Positions 39,718 through 40,941 of a stretch of DNA of 40,941 nucleotides are shown here, one piece after another. A model generated the notes under the pieces. That model searched no databases and was not told the DNA's origin. It worked only from the letters and a program-made list of their open reading frames with translations. The position numbers and the translations under genes are program-made. Source of the DNA: JBJFCE01 sp051888775. Lineage in GTDB: Bacteria > Bacillota > Clostridia > Lachnospirales > Lachnospiraceae. Position 1 is the first letter of the stretch; every line of letters starts with the position of its first letter. Location of the stretch: assembly GCA_051888775.1 (NCBI GenBank), contig JBJFCE010000069.1, positions 1 through 40,941 on the forward strand, read 5' to 3'.

Positions 39718-40941
39718 TTACTGTGCCAATAACAGCATGATCTTGTTGGAACGGTTTACAAACTTCGTCATTGCTTCCGGATCAAGCGGTGCCTGTTGGA
39801 TCAATGCCAGATCATACAACTGTTCACAGATCAGATTGACATTCTCGCCATCCTTATGCTCGAGAATATACTGTACAAGCTTGTTGTTTGCATTCAAAGT
39901 CAGGGTAAGACCTTCTTTTCCCATACCGGGCATGTTCATTCCGGGCATAGAATACATCTTCATCATATCCTGCATTCTCCGGGTTTCCTCGGAAAGCGTG
40001 ATCATGGAAGAAATATCTTTATTCTTCAGACGTTCCAGTTTTACAGTGACATTGTCCTTCTTAACTGCCTTCTTGAACAGCTTGGAAAGCTCTTCATTCT
40101 GTGCTGCCAATTCCTCTGCCGCCTTCTTGGAGGTCTTCGCCTTCATATCATCGGTAATATCCGCATCAATTCTCTTGAAGTGGATACCCTCATTCTTTGC
40201 TTCCAGCTGAGAGATAAACGGCTGATCGATGTTATCCTTTAAGATTACCGCATCCATCTTTGCCTTACGGAACATATTGATGTACTGGCTCTGCTGTACC
40301 TCATCGGTCACATAATAGATCGTCTTATCCTTCTTTTCCTCGGCATTTTCACCATCTTCGTCATCCGATTGTTCCTCATCATTTACAACTTCTGTTTCCA
40401 CCGTCTCACCGGTCTCCACATCGGTTGCTGCCTCGGCGCCCTCTTCCGTATCCACATCCGTTGCCTTTACTTCCAGGCATTCAGGCAGCGTCATGTACTC
40501 ACCGTCCAGATTCTTAAAGAGGATATAATCCGTCATCTTCTCGCAGAACTTATCATCCTTTAAGCAACCGAACTTGATAAACGGGCTGATGTCATCCCAA
40601 TACTTCTGATATTCCTCTTTCTCTGTCTTACAAAGTCCGGCAAGCTTATCGGCTACCTTCTTTGTGATATAATCGGAGATCTTCTTTACGAATCCGTCAT
40701 TCTGCAGTGCACTTCTGGATACATTTAACGGCAGATCCGGACAATCGATCACGCCCTTTAACAGCATCAGGAATTCCGGAATGACCTCTTTGATATTATC
40801 TGCAATGAATACCTGATTGTTGTAAAGCTTGATCGTGCCTTCGATGGATTCGTATTCCATATTGATCTTCGGGAAATACAAAATACCCTTTAAGTTAAAC
40901 GGATAATCCATATTCAGATGAATCCAGAACAACGGCTCCTT
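39718..40941 (-). CDS. htpG: Molecular chaperone HtpG (Hsp90), 5' end outside the window
   Basis: The visible part (about 407 codons) covers the middle and C-terminal dimerisation domains of bacterial Hsp90; the reading frame stays open to the window edge, so the ATP-binding N-terminal domain lies outside. Family blocks include HLNMDYPFNLKGILYFPKIN, LLKGVIDCPDLPLNVSRSAL and RNSDISSM-like KNKDISSMITLSEETRRMQD. An acidic insert (about visible residues 160-205, for example EEGAEAATDVETGETVETEV and NDEEQSDDEDGENAEE) interrupts the region between KATDVDT and KDKTIYYVTDE. The ATG at 40932 within this frame is not the true start. Confidence 0.95.
   Translation of the reverse strand, partial: KEPLFWIHLNMDYPFNLKGILYFPKINMEYESIEGTIKLYNNQVFIADNIKEVIPEFLMLLKGVIDCPDLPLNVSRSALQNDGFVKKISDYITKKVADKLAGLCKTEKEEYQKYWDDISPFIKFGCLKDDKFCEKMTDYILFKNLDGEYMTLPECLEVKATDVDTEEGAEAATDVETGETVETEVVNDEEQSDDEDGENAEEKKDKTIYYVTDEVQQSQYINMFRKAKMDAVILKDNIDQPFISQLEAKNEGIHFKRIDADITDDMKAKTSKKAAEELAAQNEELSKLFKKAVKKDNVTVKLERLKNKDISSMITLSEETRRMQDMMKMYSMPGMNMPGMGKEGLTLTLNANNKLVQYILEHKDGENVNLICEQLYDLALIQQAPLDPEAMTKFVNRSNKIMLLLAQ

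Noticed and set aside
1..40941. CRISPR array, tRNA, rRNA, integrase or transposase
   Set aside because: No evenly spaced direct repeats, no cloverleaf that I could support and no recombinase or transposase motifs were seen. The repeats present are dispersed hairpins.

Overview
The window looks like chromosomal DNA of a Gram-positive, spore-former-related member of the Clostridia, most likely the family Lachnospiraceae. The evidence is moderate G+C, strong AGGAGG-type ribosome binding sites, a T-box leader on thrS, an infC-rpmI-rplT operon, DUF1540 and C_GCAxxG_C_C proteins, a Spo0A-type DNA-binding domain, and a DUF5716/DUF5717-type gene cluster. Genus cannot be fixed from the sequence. Nearly all genes lie on the minus strand, so transcription mostly runs from high to low coordinates.

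Layout from low to high coordinates. 1-4.1 kb: dipeptidase pepD, argJ and a DMT-family exporter. 4.1-5.5 kb: infC-rpmI-rplT with a promoter, an attenuator leader and a non-canonical ATT start for infC. 5.6-11.2 kb: a DtxR-type regulator and an acetyltransferase on the plus strand, then a sugar-sensor/GGDEF protein, a tandem Nudix protein, a DUF1540 protein and a small unknown protein. 11.5-14.2 kb: a threonine T-box leader controlling a small membrane protein translationally coupled to thrS. 14.2-18.3 kb: carbohydrate genes (GH13, a YczE-like membrane protein, GH130) and an XRE regulator. 18.3-20.1 kb: a cysteine-motif protein and pepT. 20.3-21.5 kb: a divergent pair made of an S24-like repressor and a stand-alone Spo0A effector domain, with a 0A box between them. 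21.7-25.8 kb: a SEC-C protein, a long repeat-filled intergenic region, small membrane and regulatory genes, a HAD phosphatase and a LysR regulator. 26-31.4 kb: purine genes in the order purC-purF-purB-purA. 31.4-38.6 kb: a four-gene cluster with a degenerate Hsp70/FtsA-fold protein, a 1188-residue Ig-like plus alpha-solenoid protein, a TPR-like protein and a coiled-coil membrane protein. 38.6-40.9 kb: 1-phosphofructokinase and the 3' part of htpG.

Two things stand out as possibly undescribed. First, the intergenic regions hold at least eight long hairpin elements in three families (called A, B and C here). Each family has a conserved apex, while the long complementary arms differ between loci yet still pair within a locus. 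Second, the 31.4-38.6 kb cluster encodes what looks like a cytoplasmic/membrane complex built around a nucleotide-binding-fold protein with eroded catalytic motifs. Smaller items are the 0A-box/Spo0A-C/S24 module, the T-box-controlled membrane protein and the AUU-initiated infC behind an attenuator.
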